From: Enoplosus armatus
Lineage: Eukaryota; Chordata; Actinopteri; Centrarchiformes; Enoplosidae
Assembly (NCBI RefSeq): GCF_043641665.1
Contig: NC_092197.1
Location: forward strand, 13,398,148-13,462,147
Reading direction: 5' to 3'
Length of the DNA: 64,000 bases
Shown piece after piece: positions 36,285 to 48,040 of the stretch; within the stretch, counting starts at the first letter, position 1; each line of letters starts with the position of its first letter. The notes below the pieces were generated by a model. The model was not told the origin of the DNA and did not search any database. It was given only the letters and a program-made list of their open reading frames with translations. A program made the translations under genes and the position numbers.

Positions 36285-36797
36285 TAGTGATGGGAATTAC
36301 AGCTCTTTGAAGGGAGCCGATCTTGTGGCTCCGTTCCTTTACGAGAGCCGTTTATTCTTTTTTCTCTTTTTTTAGTGGGCGGGGATTACTAGTTAAGTTA
36401 ATGTTAATACTAGTTAGGATAATGACAGGATAAGATTTGGATCAGATTCAAACTCAGAGATCCCACCAATGTAATTCAATTTCGCAGTGTGCACTAAATT
36501 AACTGCCAGAGCGAATGTCAACGATCTGCGGTGTAAACATTACACAAGGTGACGCCGTGTCCCTCTGCTTTCTCAGTGAATTTACCACTTTGAATTTACC
36601 CTCTGTATAAAATGTGTTCCATAAATAAAGTTGCCTTGAATGCAATTCGTGCAACACTGTGGCTGGCTGGTTCTCACTGTTCATGTAAAGGGGAGTGGAT
36701 TTACACAACGATAAAGAATACAACTCGGTTCCCTTTGTTTGTACTAAAGAGCCGCTGGAAAGAATCGGATCATTGGCGAACGTAACCTCATCCCTGA
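36285..36797. mobile_element. hAT-like non-autonomous DNA transposon
   Basis: The left end TAGTGATGGGAATTACAGCT is followed by CTTTGAAGGGAGCCGATCTT and GTGGCTCC. The right end holds AAAGAGCCGCTGGAAAGAAT, TTGGCGAACG and TAACCTCATCCCTGA, an imperfect inverted counterpart. The pairing of AGTGATGGGAA with GAGCCG/GCTCTTT motifs is typical of a large fish hAT family (from memory). About 510 bp long with no transposase frame. The termini are worn and no 8-bp duplication is evident. Confidence 0.55.
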
Positions 36798-37139
36798 CAT
36801 ACTTGATTGTACAGCGTAATTACTATAATTTGAATCATGCCCCATCATGTGATCTAATCTTGGCTCCGTTGGTGCCACACATTTAGCAGCTATAGTCTGC
36901 AGTGACGACTGTTCATCATTACAACTCTCTTGTTTGTCTCTTCAGCCGGCTGAATGCAAACTGGAGCAGCGACAAATTCAGTTCATCCAGGTTTATGCTA
37001 CCACCTCAAACTATGATGTACTGGTTTTATTGCAGAACTTGTCATACATGGTAAATAGGTGAGTAGTTTTTATGTAAGAAATTGTAGATCTTATATATGC
37101 TGAAAATGAAAAAAACGTTTTGTCTTTATTGTGTATATA

Positions 37140-37671
37140 TACAGTGCTTAACAAATTTATTAGACCACCTGTCATAAAAATGAGAAAACACAAATATTTT
37201 AGAAATCTGTCAAAAACGTGTTTCAAACTAAAAATTGTATTGTTATTTATTAGGCAAATAACAAACTGGAACAACTAAATAGTCCTTATTCACATATATT
37301 AACCAAAAATCTTAATATTTTGTATGACCTCCTTTGGCCCTGATAACAGCTTGCATTCTTGCAACCACTGTTCAGGAATGCAAGTAAATAACTGTAATTT
37401 GGCATCTCAATCAAAAAATAATAATGTGCTTCACTATTCTTTTCTGCTTTTTTGTAAAACAGTAAATTTGAGAATTCATGGATAACAACAATAATTATAT
37501 TTTAGCATTAAAGATATCATTTTGATTAAAGAGCTTGGCTTGCACATACTGGTGGATTAACCATTACAGAAACATAAAATATTTTGGTAATCAGCAATAC
37601 TGTTAATTGAGGGCAGCGGTGGCAAACACCTTACACTGGGTGGTGGTCTAATAAATTTGTTAAGCACTGTA
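37140..37671. mobile_element. Tc1/mariner-type miniature element with perfect 28-bp terminal inverted repeats
   Basis: The left end CAGTGCTTAACAAATTTATT (37142 on, continuing to 37169) is matched base for base by the inverted right end ATAAATTTGTTAAGCACTG (28 bases, 37642-37669). A TA dinucleotide flanks each side (37140-37141 and 37670-37671), the hallmark target duplication of Tc1/mariner elements. The element is 528 bp, has no transposase frame, and carries an internal GACCTCCTTTGGCCCTGATA motif. Perfect ends imply fairly recent mobilisation by an enzyme encoded elsewhere. Confidence 0.9.
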
Positions 37672-39638
37672 TATATTTTTTCCTTTAATTTCTTTTTTGT
37701 CTCATTTATCTATCTGATGTAATGCATATAACGCATGATGTGTGTACTAAGCTATGCAATTTCACTAAAAAAACAGTTATAAACAAGCCACACTTATAGT
37801 TGCATCTTTGCTACAAAGAGCACTTTGCTTTGCGGCCTTATCTTAACTAAATGTATTAACTGTAAATATAAATATTACCTGAGAGAAAAGCGTTGAGTAA
37901 AGCAGAATGGCTTAAGAATGAAAGTTAAGCCTTGACCTTTGATACCATACTTGACAACACAATCTCACCCCAAGCTCTCTTTAGAAGCTGTTCTTGACCT
38001 TTCCATTGTATTGCATGATCTTCTCGCAGCAGACGGAGCTCCATTTTTCTGTGCACCATGAGGGCGTCATGTCCGTGTTGGCTCAAAAGTTGTTGAAGGG
38101 TGAGCTGTTGTGTGAGATAGTTTTGAAAGCTTCTGTTTTCATCTCGAACTTTTAAGCCAACATGGACAACGTGTCTTCAAAGTGCTCAGAAAAGAAGGAG
38201 ATTGGATCATCTACAATTCCATGACAACTGTACAAACTCCATCTGCTGAGGGAGGTTGTGTGATCATATCAAAAGCTACTAAATTGACCTCGAAGTGAGA
38301 CTGGTTTGTCAGCTATCTTCTATAGAGGTTTTAGTAATCCTTCAGTAGAAACGTGTTGTCGAGCAGTGAGAGATCTTTGTAAAAATCAGAGTCAGTAGCA
38401 GCGTTATGGAGCCAGTTCCACTCTGGGTCACCGTGTGAGTCTGAAAGAGAAAAGAGAGTAATGAAAAATGTGACTTTTAGTGAACTGAAAAAGAGCGGAG
38501 ACGGTCAACAGCTTTTTGTTTTCTGGGCCAAATTTACATTTCAATGGGTTTGGCAGAGGTCCTAGTTTCTGAAAGGTGAGACAGCGTTCAGAGTGGATGA
38601 GCGGGAGGAAGGCTAGAGATTTGCTCCTTCTGGTCTTTGCCCACATTTTATTGACAGCAAGCAAGAAGCCAAGCACAGGATTAATTTGTGCAGCCGGTGT
38701 TTGACCTTTTGGGGTTTAATTTAAGTCTGCAAAGAAAAAGTATCCTTTTTCAGACGCACTCTCCTGGTTTAACATCCAGGCTGCCACGTGTGAGACAAAG
38801 GCAGACTGTCTCTCTTTCTCTCTGCTAACCAACAATCCCCATCATGCCGCTGAAAAATTTAAACTCGTTGAGAGATATCGAGGAGAATTTCAGTCCCATT
38901 CGTCGCTGAAAGGCAGAAGTCTGAAAGAATACTAGTGTGTACCGTGGAGAATATTTGGTGTTGGTAATGATGCTTGTAGGGAGAAGATGAAGGGAATTCC
39001 AGTCTGCTCTTCACTGCTGAGAGTTGGTGTTGTTGAAAGCTGTCAATGAATATATAGTAGCCTGCTTTTTGGAGGCTCAGGAGAGAGCACGATAAGTAGC
39101 GAGGTTCGAGGTTGGCCGGTTTCTTATTTTCTTGCTGTGACTTTACGGTATGGATTTTGTTATAAATTATCATCAGTTTTTGTCAGTGCTTTCTTTGAAA
39201 GTCGGCGCTATTATCGACAATAAGATTACCATCCAATGAACTCCGGTTCTTACCTTCCATCTTTTTGAGCTGTGCTCTGATTTGTGGGTAGAGTTCAAAG
39301 TGCCGCTGCGAAAGGTCTTACATCCACACAAGCAATTTTCAGTTTTGTACAATGTCTACTGTCCACTTCAAAACCCCAAACCAATCTGACCATCTGCCAT
39401 GGAGTGAGACCCTTTTTACAAACTGCTGCTTACTGTATCTGCTCGTTCTGTGTGTGATAGCATTTTCAAAAGGTTCATTTTCCACATGCATGCAGTTGGG
39501 AGTATGTATGTGCACTTGAGGCAGATCAATCTATACATTTTTAAGTTTTGTTTTGCTGAATTTGACCCCTGTGGTACAGATTTCGTACAACAACATATTT
39601 GTATTATATGCCTGGATATTTATGTTGTTTGTTTTCCA
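37672..39638. other. No feature seen
   Basis: No recognisable exon, RNA gene or repeat end. Open frames such as 38859-39173 on the minus strand (104 codons) have no family resemblance. Confidence 0.5.
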
Positions 39639-40254
39639 CAGTGGAGGATGCAGTATTCAGATCTGTTCCTTCAGTAAAAGTACCAATACAGCAATGTAAA
39701 AATACTACATTTAAAGTAAAGTTCTGCATTCAAAATTCCGAAGTACAGAAGTATTATCAGCAAAATGTACTTAAAGTATCAAAGTAAAAGTACTTCTAGT
39801 TTTGCAGTAAAATGTCCCCTGTGAAGGAAGAAAGTAAAACCAAAGTTCTGCTACACAAATCTGTAGTGATTCTTTGGAATTTTCTTAGTTTTTTCTGTGA
39901 AATATTATAATAATATAATTTGACGTCTTTGGGCCTTGAACAGTTATTTAAATGAAACGTTTAGAGGGGAAATCACTTTTGGTGGAACTAATAAAAACTC
40001 TGAAACATGACAAGGAACTCAAACCACACACTTCTTCTTTGGGAGGGGCCACAGACAGATCAGATTTTTATTTAATATCTTAATACAAAAAGTAACTAGC
40101 AACTGCAGGTCTCAGATACATGTAGTGAAGTAAAAAGTATATATGGACTGTAGTGAAGTAGAAGTATCAAGTAACATAAAATGGAAATACTACACCAAAA
40201 TTGTACTCAAGTACAGTACCGGAGTAAATGTACTTAGTTACTTGCCACCACTTG
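39639..40254. mobile_element. Dispersed DNA element rich in AAAGTAC motifs, with short inverted ends
   Basis: It begins CAGTGGAGGATGCAGTATTC and ends ACTTGCCACCACTTG, giving a short imperfect inverted repeat (CAGTGG/CCACCACTTG). Between are repeated GTAAAAGTAC, AAAATGTACTTAAAGTATC, GTAGTGAAGTAGAAGTATCA and GAGTAAATGTACTTAGTTAC. I know this as a very common fish repeat (CAGTGGTGGAAAGTA-type). Class not certain, no coding capacity. No clear target duplication. Confidence 0.6.
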
Positions 40255-43200
40255 CAAGACATGTAGGTCATAACATATTAATACTGTATGTGGGGGGTCA
40301 TTGTAAACTGTCATATACTCATAGATTAATGTGGTATGAAATGTGCGTGTACAAATACCTTTACGATTCATAAATCATTTTTTGAATTTCTTCAAATGAA
40401 TGAACTGAAATATCTGATATAAACCTTCCATCCTGCTACATCAAAGCCCCTCATCATCACGTCTTTCTCTCTCAATCTGTTATCCAGACACATGCACACA
40501 ATCTTATGCACACTACACATGCAGACAACAATGATTCGCAACAGAAGAGTGAGCAAGCTGCATTCCCGTGCCAATTTTCACCCCGAGGACTGCTGATTGC
40601 AATGCAGAGTGGCACCTAATTTCACCTGAGAATACATAGCATTGTGTTGTGGCATTGATTGTCACAAGTAAACAGAAAGAGAAGGAAAGAAGAAAGTAAG
40701 AAGAAAGGAGAGACATTTTCCAGATATGGGAGAAAGACAGATATATATAATATACCCCTTATTAGTTACATTAAGTTCATACTAAATCTCATCAGTCAGA
40801 ATCAGCTGAATGTCAAGCGTATGTACAGGAATACGCCTTGATGTCACTGCAGCAGTGGCATTGACAATGAGGCCAGTGCTGCACCAGGCTTCCAGGGAGA
40901 AAGAGAGGGGTTATATATACAGAGAGGGATGGACACAATAACAGCAACAGCTTAATAAAATACAAATAAAAACCTAACTCCCCTCTGACACTCGTTACGC
41001 TGTGAGCTTCAAAATGTTGTATTTATTGCATTGCTATGTAAGATGTATCTTGCTTACACACACACACACACACACACGATAACCAGATCACAAAATGCTC
41101 CAATGAGTCATTAAAGTTATTTTATTTTTATTTAAGCAAAAAAAATCAAAAAAATAAAACCTACCTACATTGTTGTTTAAGTGCGAGGACTTGTATATAT
41201 CCAGGCTTCCCTGCAGGTATAAAGTAAGGATGCAGGATGTGTAAAGCTGCCGTGACATCAGCCTCACCTGCCCTTCTCTTTCCTTACACCCCTGCCAAGG
41301 CTTGGCATCTTTACCTGCCCTCCTCCATCTGAAACACCTCGGCTCAATTCCCACTCCTCCAGCGCTTTGCCAGATTGCTATGAAATCCCGGCTAACATAT
41401 TGACGTTGAAAAGGTGTTGACACAGCTGCTGCCTGCCGAAATACCAGAGCTCTGTGTAAATATACTATAGCGTTGAAATCAATGTTAAGTCCGTTTGGAA
41501 TAATGTGACTGTTATAGATATTTTCCCAAGGTGTTTTAATAGGACTTTTTTTTACTTTATAATCAAGCTTTGAACTTTTATTTGTACTTTTATATTGTAT
41601 AAACCTAAACTTCTGGGCTTTTGGCCGCTGCCTGCAGGTCACTGTGCACCAAATCCTCATGGGGCTTAAAATGTACTAAACATAGACGCACATGCACACC
41701 CTGATACACTTATTTATGTGAGTACAGCTACGGTCAGTGCTGAGCTTTATCTACTTTTTTTCTTTACCTTCTTTCTCTTCAGCAACTATTTTACAGCCAT
41801 CTGAAAATGTCTGAGTGCCTTCAAGTACACGCTTCAATTGTTACACTCCTCTTAGTGGAGCAGCACAGCAGGGAGACATCTTCCCATGGTGCTTTCAAAA
41901 CCACTCTGTGCACTCTGTACACACAAGTGTAGAACTTGGATAGCCATTAGTTTTAGTCCTTCACACGTTCTTTTAGCTCTCATTATGAATGAACTTTTCT
42001 ACGTCGTCTCATGTTCAGTACCTTTTTTAAACTTGTCTTCTTTTTTCTGTTCCTGTTTGTCTGTTTGCCCCTCTGTGGCGCTTTGTCTATCATTGTATTT
42101 CCCTGTTTTCTCACATCACTCTCTCTGTTTGTGTCTTCGCTCCTTTGTATTCTAAAGGAGGAGGTAGCCCAATCCATCTAAATGTGATTCTACATTTTTT
42201 TTTATCTGAGAGCTTTTTTCTTAACGGTTGCAGCTAGATGTGGCCTTGCTATATGTCCTATTTTTGGGGGGCTTTTGTTGTCTTTCTCCTTCTCTTCTCT
42301 CCCTTCCCATGCAAGAAGGACAATCAAACTGTGGGAGAACACAGGGGGAAGGAACGCTTGGGTTTCTGCCTGAGTGTGAGGACATCCACAATGGTGCTGC
42401 TCCTGCTCTCAGCCCACTTCTGTCCTCTCCTGGTGTGTGTTGCAGTCTCTTGGCATGTTCTCACAGACAAATAGCCCTTGCTTCTCTGGACCCCCACACA
42501 CTGTAGAGCAGCCATTGTTCCCCTAAAAATATAAACTCCTTCATATCCATCCTCTCAGGCTCCAAACTCTGGAACATGGGCAGAGCTGTCTAAACAATGG
42601 CCCCTGAATAACCGTGACGCTGGATGTGCAGACAGCTCCACTGTAATTGGAAAAGACCTCTAATGAGTGGAGCTGAATGCCTGACCATGGGCCACCAAGC
42701 CTGAAGCCCGGGAGTTTGTATTGTCTTTCTCCTCTGAAGGCTTTTTGGATGGGACCATTTTGGCATTGTCTGTGCATGTCAGCCTGCATGTGAGGATTTG
42801 CTGGGTGAATATTCATTTGGGAGAGCAGGTCATTCCCACAGTGCACATCCTACCCTTTGGTCTTGCCTGCTTTGCATTCACTCTAAAAGCTGTACTGCTA
42901 TTCACTCATCAGCTCACTAGTCTCTTCCTGTGCATCCTAACTACCTTTCTAGGAATGCGCATGCAAATCCCTTTTTTTTTTTCTTTTACATTTTATCAAA
43001 GACTTTTTATATTCCTTTTCTATTTCTCTCCCCTCTCCATGAATAGACGTGGTTAAGGACAGCTTGCTGAGGTAATGCAATTTTTTTGATAATGAGCTTC
43101 CAGTCAGCGGAACAGCCCAGTCACATCTAATATCTCCTAATAAAAGGAGTGGTTGCTTCCCTCAGCAGGGAGTGCTATTCAGCTCAGACTTGTTGGAATG

Positions 43201-45335
43201 GCGGGTGAGGAATGCCTTTTAATCAGGGTTATTAAAACTCAAGAGGGAACACTATGGAGCCTATGGGTGCCATGTGTTCATGCCTCCTGTTGACATCTGA
43301 CCCTGAATATTGTATCATCCCACAGACGTTCTCTTGGCTGCCAAACGATTAAAGCGAAACATCAACCTCTTCTCTCCCATGTAGCAGAATTTCATCCTCT
43401 CTCTGTTACGGCTTCTTTCTTTCACAGCAGAGCAGCAGTGGTTTACTGCCTGCTCTGATATTACACGGCAGCCTCTCCACATTCGACAAAGAGCAAGGTC
43501 GCAACCTGTCTGAGCTTCATTCTGACTGGCAGGCGTGATGGCCCTGCTGGGTTTCCTCTTAATAGTAGTAGCGTGCATTTGATCCGGCTTTTGACCAACC
43601 AGCCATGTGTGTGTCTATAATGGCATAACCTCAACCACCTACATAGCAGCAAAGCAATAACAGAGCTGTGACACTGTGCCCCTCTGTGTTTCCTACAGGG
43701 AGTAAGACTTTTCTGTTTTTTTTTCTTTTCAATCTGATGACAGCTGTATTGACCCATTCCCCTGCGGCGCTCTCTTTATATTATTATTGTATAAATACAC
43801 CCGGTTGTCCACTGTATAAATAAATAAATATTATGACTGTAGTAGTTCCTCTTGACAAATCCTCAGCACTGCAGTGTCAGTAACCGTGAGTGAGGTGAGC
43901 TAAAATCAGCGTCCCTCAGCAAGAGGCTTTCTGCGACCAGCTGTGGTCTCCAGCAGGCGGGACCACTGAGAGTTTAACAGCCGTGTCAGTGCTTAATTAG
44001 AGAGCCAGACCAAAGGAAACAGCTCATGTTCCTTGTTAAACATGCTGAAGGCCACAAGCCCACTGCACAGACTGTCTGGGGGTCAGTGGGTCAGACTGGG
44101 ATGAAGTTTCCCATACGTGTTTTCTGAGGTTCGAATGAGGTAAGTGTCCATTAGTAGCATGTGTTATTATTCACCAGCTGAGTATCATCATGGTCACTTG
44201 AATTCTAGCTTGAAAACTGTGTATATCCACTTTAAATCCATTTTTAAATCAGTATTTCCTAAATATATACGGAATATTGTCTTATAAAGCCGTCGCTTTG
44301 TTAATCTATAAATTAAACTTCATGTAAAATTGAATACATGGTGTAGTGTGTTGATGCTGAGTCATGCCTGGTGCGACTTGTGTATGCTTCTGTTTGCCTC
44401 TCTTGCCATAGCGTTAGCTGCTTAGTGTTAGCTGCATGCAATGCAGCAGAGAAGCACTGTGGCTCAGTGTAAACACTGTTTTGATGCTGATCTAGTTCCA
44501 TGTTCAGATTAAAAGTTTAATATATTTTTATAATTGATCAGAGGATTGTGCTACTGCATCTGAACTCCATAACTAATTACTCGCTGCATGAGAGCTGATA
44601 CAGCTCAGAAGTTAACAACTAATACACATATGGACATTTTAAGTAAAACACACAAGCATTAAAATATCAATATACTTGAGGCACAGGTACCAAACTTACA
44701 TACTCATACTCATACTCAAGTAGACATTTTTTACTTGCATTTGTAGACAGGTTGTTTATGTTGAGTGTATCTGTAAATGCTTTTTTACATGACCTACAAA
44801 GTACTTTTTCAGTTGCCTCTAAACAAGTTTAAACTGCCCACAATCTGTGTTTCCAGTGGCTAGTTTATGCAAAAATAGTTATTATTTAAGTTATGATTGC
44901 ATTTAGTTGGCAGCACAGTTTCATTTAAGAGTACAGTTCATGGAGAGTTCATTAGGTATGGGCAAGGACAAAAAAAAACACATGCTAACAGGCTACAATT
45001 GTGCACATATTTTAGGAGTGACCATGCTACACACACACTCACAGACATTTACCTCTCTGATAGCACTCCTCCACTGTAGCTCCACGGCCTACAAGACAAT
45101 TGTTGTGTGTAATGACCCGCTGTCCTGTTACTCTTGGCTGATCCCTCTCTACCATCCCTGGGGTGTTTTATTTTGCCAGCCTGATCGAGCCTGTGCAGTC
45201 AGTTGGATCCACCAGACGAACCCAGACAGAGAATCATAAAACTTTAATCTGGGATGAATTGTCATCTTGGTTCTCTTCCCAAACCACATTTTTATAGAAT
45301 ATGTTCCGGTTGGTACTGTAAAATACATGTGCTAG

Positions 45336-45376
<41 letters not shown>

Positions 45377-47637
45377 CATGCTCTTTTAGGATAATTGATG
45401 CCAGTGCCATGGACATTTTGAACATTATTCCGCCCTCAAACCTGATGTTCCTAATCTGTGTTAAACTCACAGGGGAATTTTGGTCTGCCAAAAAAAACCA
45501 AAAACGTAATTATTCAATTCCTGGCTGACTAATGACTTGAATGACGTTCCTCATAGGATTTAGCACAAATACCCTCCAAAAAGATTTGATGGATTGCTCT
45601 TAGCCGTTTTAATTCACTTTGGAACCTTGACGGACAGGCGGACATTTCAGAAATGTAATTGATGTGCAGCTGTGCAGCAGACTACACACTGCAGACTAAC
45701 CTATGCACTGCAGATAACCTATACATTGATACATCTGTCTCTTTAGCATCCAGATGTTTCTCTTGGCTAAAGCAATTTTAAATTAGAGTGAATCAGTGGA
45801 ATAAGTTTAAAGTGACAGAATACCAACATTTTAATTTGCTCCATGGTCCTAATCATAGGAAGGTGATTTAAGGCCTACAGTATGGGGTAAAATTAAAACG
45901 TAGAGGAGAGTTTTACTGCAATTAGATTTTGAAAAAAGTTTATGTGATTCAGTTGAAAAAGAGGAGCGTGTGGAACTTGTTTTCAGCTTACAAGGGAAGA
46001 TGAGGAGTGACTGTGCAGCCGTGAATAGAGGGAAAAGGTCACCGAGAAGAGAGAGACAAGTGGCTGATAGTAACAGAATGCTGAGATTTTTGACTGCACC
46101 ACAGCCTTGGTGTTAGGGAATAGGTGCCATCACCAGAGGGAAGATGTAGTGGTAACAGGGGAGGATAGAAGAGGCTGACATGCTGCAGTGTTCTTGAGGA
46201 ATGGAAGGGGCTGAATGGAGTTCAGGAAGTCAGCTATGAGGGAGTTCCAGTTTGAATGGGAGATGATAACTCAGTGATTATAACTGAAGAAAGAGCTGGG
46301 CAGCGTCCCTAGTGAGTAAGGATCGCATTCAATCTGTGGCATAGAGTGCAAACACACAGTAACAGATCAGACTGTAGCAGAAATCTGGGGCTGAACCACC
46401 GTTCATAGAATCATACTAGAGGATGTTTAGAGATCTTGAATAAATTGTAGAAACGTAGAAATGGACGAAGACCTACAATGTGTTAGTCCGTCACTCAAAA
46501 CTCTCTGACTTCCCTACCTTGTCTGTGGCCCATTTGTTCTTTAAACTAGTCACAGATTTCATTTTTAAAAGAAGTAATGTCCGAAAACAGCGAAGAAAAA
46601 TATAGAATATCGACAGCCTTGTCCTTTAATTCAAGACGTGCACTGTCAGAGTCTGTGAACAGAAATGAAAATTAGAATAGGGTGTCATCAGGTAGATAAA
46701 GTTATGGGAGACAACAATAGACCTTTATTCAACTGTGAAGTTCAGGTTCAGATAAGACCAGGGAAGAGAAATTTGGAGATGCCATGATTCACACTTTTTA
46801 AGCTATTAATCAAATGAAAATACTGCCATTTAGAATATTATTCTTTATTTGTAGTCTGTTTGGTAGGAAGGAGTGTGCAGCATGCAGGGTGTGTGTTGCA
46901 AAGAATAATATTCCTCATCAAGTCAACTAAAGTCAATTGTTAGTATGTTTTAGAATATGATTTATTGGAGTCATGGTACAATGTAAGATGCCTTATTTTA
47001 AATGTTATTTCCATAAGTCTGCATTTCTGCTCCGTTCACCTAACTCACCTTGTATGAAAAGGATAAAGGAAAGCGTCAACGATGAGCCGCCTCCTTAATA
47101 TGGTGCGACTGCAACAGCAAGATTGGAAGGGAAGTTGATGTATTAGAGATGCAGAAATGAATACATAATACATCCAAGACGTCTTATAAAGTCATTTGAA
47201 TTTTGTCAAAATCTGACACAATGAAGGAGATTATCATTTTACAACTGGTGGTTAAAACGTCAGATTTCTGACAGTAAAATATGTACATATTCTGTTTTTT
47301 AATGATGTATGCATTTTTTCCTTGTATTGGGCATCTTAACCTCCCATTTTCAGCTCCTTATTATGTCTCCATCCTAAATTCTCTGCTCCTCATGCCCCTT
47401 CCCCCCCGTCCCCTTTTGTTTTCCTTTCTCCATCACCCCAACTCTTGCCCTGCCTCTGTCTAGAGGGACCTCAGGGGGCCCAGGTGGAGCATTAACACTC
47501 AAAACCTTGGGCTCCCAGATCTGCTCAACCATTCCAGCCACTGACCTGCATACACCACAGACATCTCAGTAAATGACTGAGCATGTATTTCCTCTCAAAG
47601 TGGCCTTTGTAAGTTAACAAGAATAAGGGTTTTCAGC
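40255..47637. other. No gene seen; microsatellites and exon-like patches only
   Basis: Simple repeats are (CA)n at 41056-41077 and (ATCT)n at 45336-45376. A minus-strand open frame of 190 codons (41088-41660) is the longest in the window but has no recognisable motif. A patch at 47464-47572 has a strong acceptor-like pyrimidine tract and is open for 35 codons, but I cannot tie it to a gene. Confidence 0.5.
45336..45376. repeat. (ATCT)n tetranucleotide microsatellite
   Basis: About ten perfect units, the same motif as at 33666-33699. Confidence 0.9.
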
Positions 47638-48040
47638 CATGCTAGAGGCTCTGTGAGGTTGTACTTGTACAGCAGTACTTTGAGTTGCTAACGTCGGCAT
47701 GCTAAAACAGTATGCTCACAACGCCAATGCTAACACGCTAAGTAATATATAATAGTGTTCATCATCTTAGTTTGGTGTGTTAGCATGCTAACATTTGCTA
47801 ATTACCACTGAACACAAATTACAGCTGAGGCTGATGGGGATGGAATCAATTTTGCAGATAAATTTAAACTTTGACTTGATGATGGATCTAGATGAAAAGG
47901 TAAAAGATCACCAGAGTGATTATAATTCTGTGGAGACACCAAATTTCATGGCAATCCATCCAAAAGTTGTTGCGACATTTCACTGAAATCCACAAATGTC
48001 AACCTCATAGTGGTGCTAAAGGAAAAGTCAGGTGATCAGC
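47638..48040 (+). repeat. Dispersed fish repeat with GCTAACATTTGCTAATTA core
   Basis: It contains GAGGCTCTGTGAGG, GTTAGCATGCTAACATTTGC, ACAGCTGAGGCTGATGGGGA, AAATTTCATGGCAATCCATC and TGTCAACCTCATAGTGGTGC in this order. I recognise the series as an abundant teleost dispersed repeat. It is non-coding, although a short open frame (47795-47986) crosses it. The class is unknown to me. Confidence 0.65.

Noticed and set aside
41088..41660. 190-codon minus-strand open frame, the longest in the window
   Set aside because: No recognisable domain, mixed composition, ends in an AT-rich Phe/Lys/Asn-rich tail, and no splice or promoter context. Probably chance in stop-poor sequence.
42238..42474. Frame with a hydrophobic MVLLLLSAHFCPLLVCVAV segment resembling a signal peptide, after a good acceptor-like tract
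   Set aside because: A hydrophobic run from CT-rich DNA is expected by chance, and no mature protein follows before the stop.
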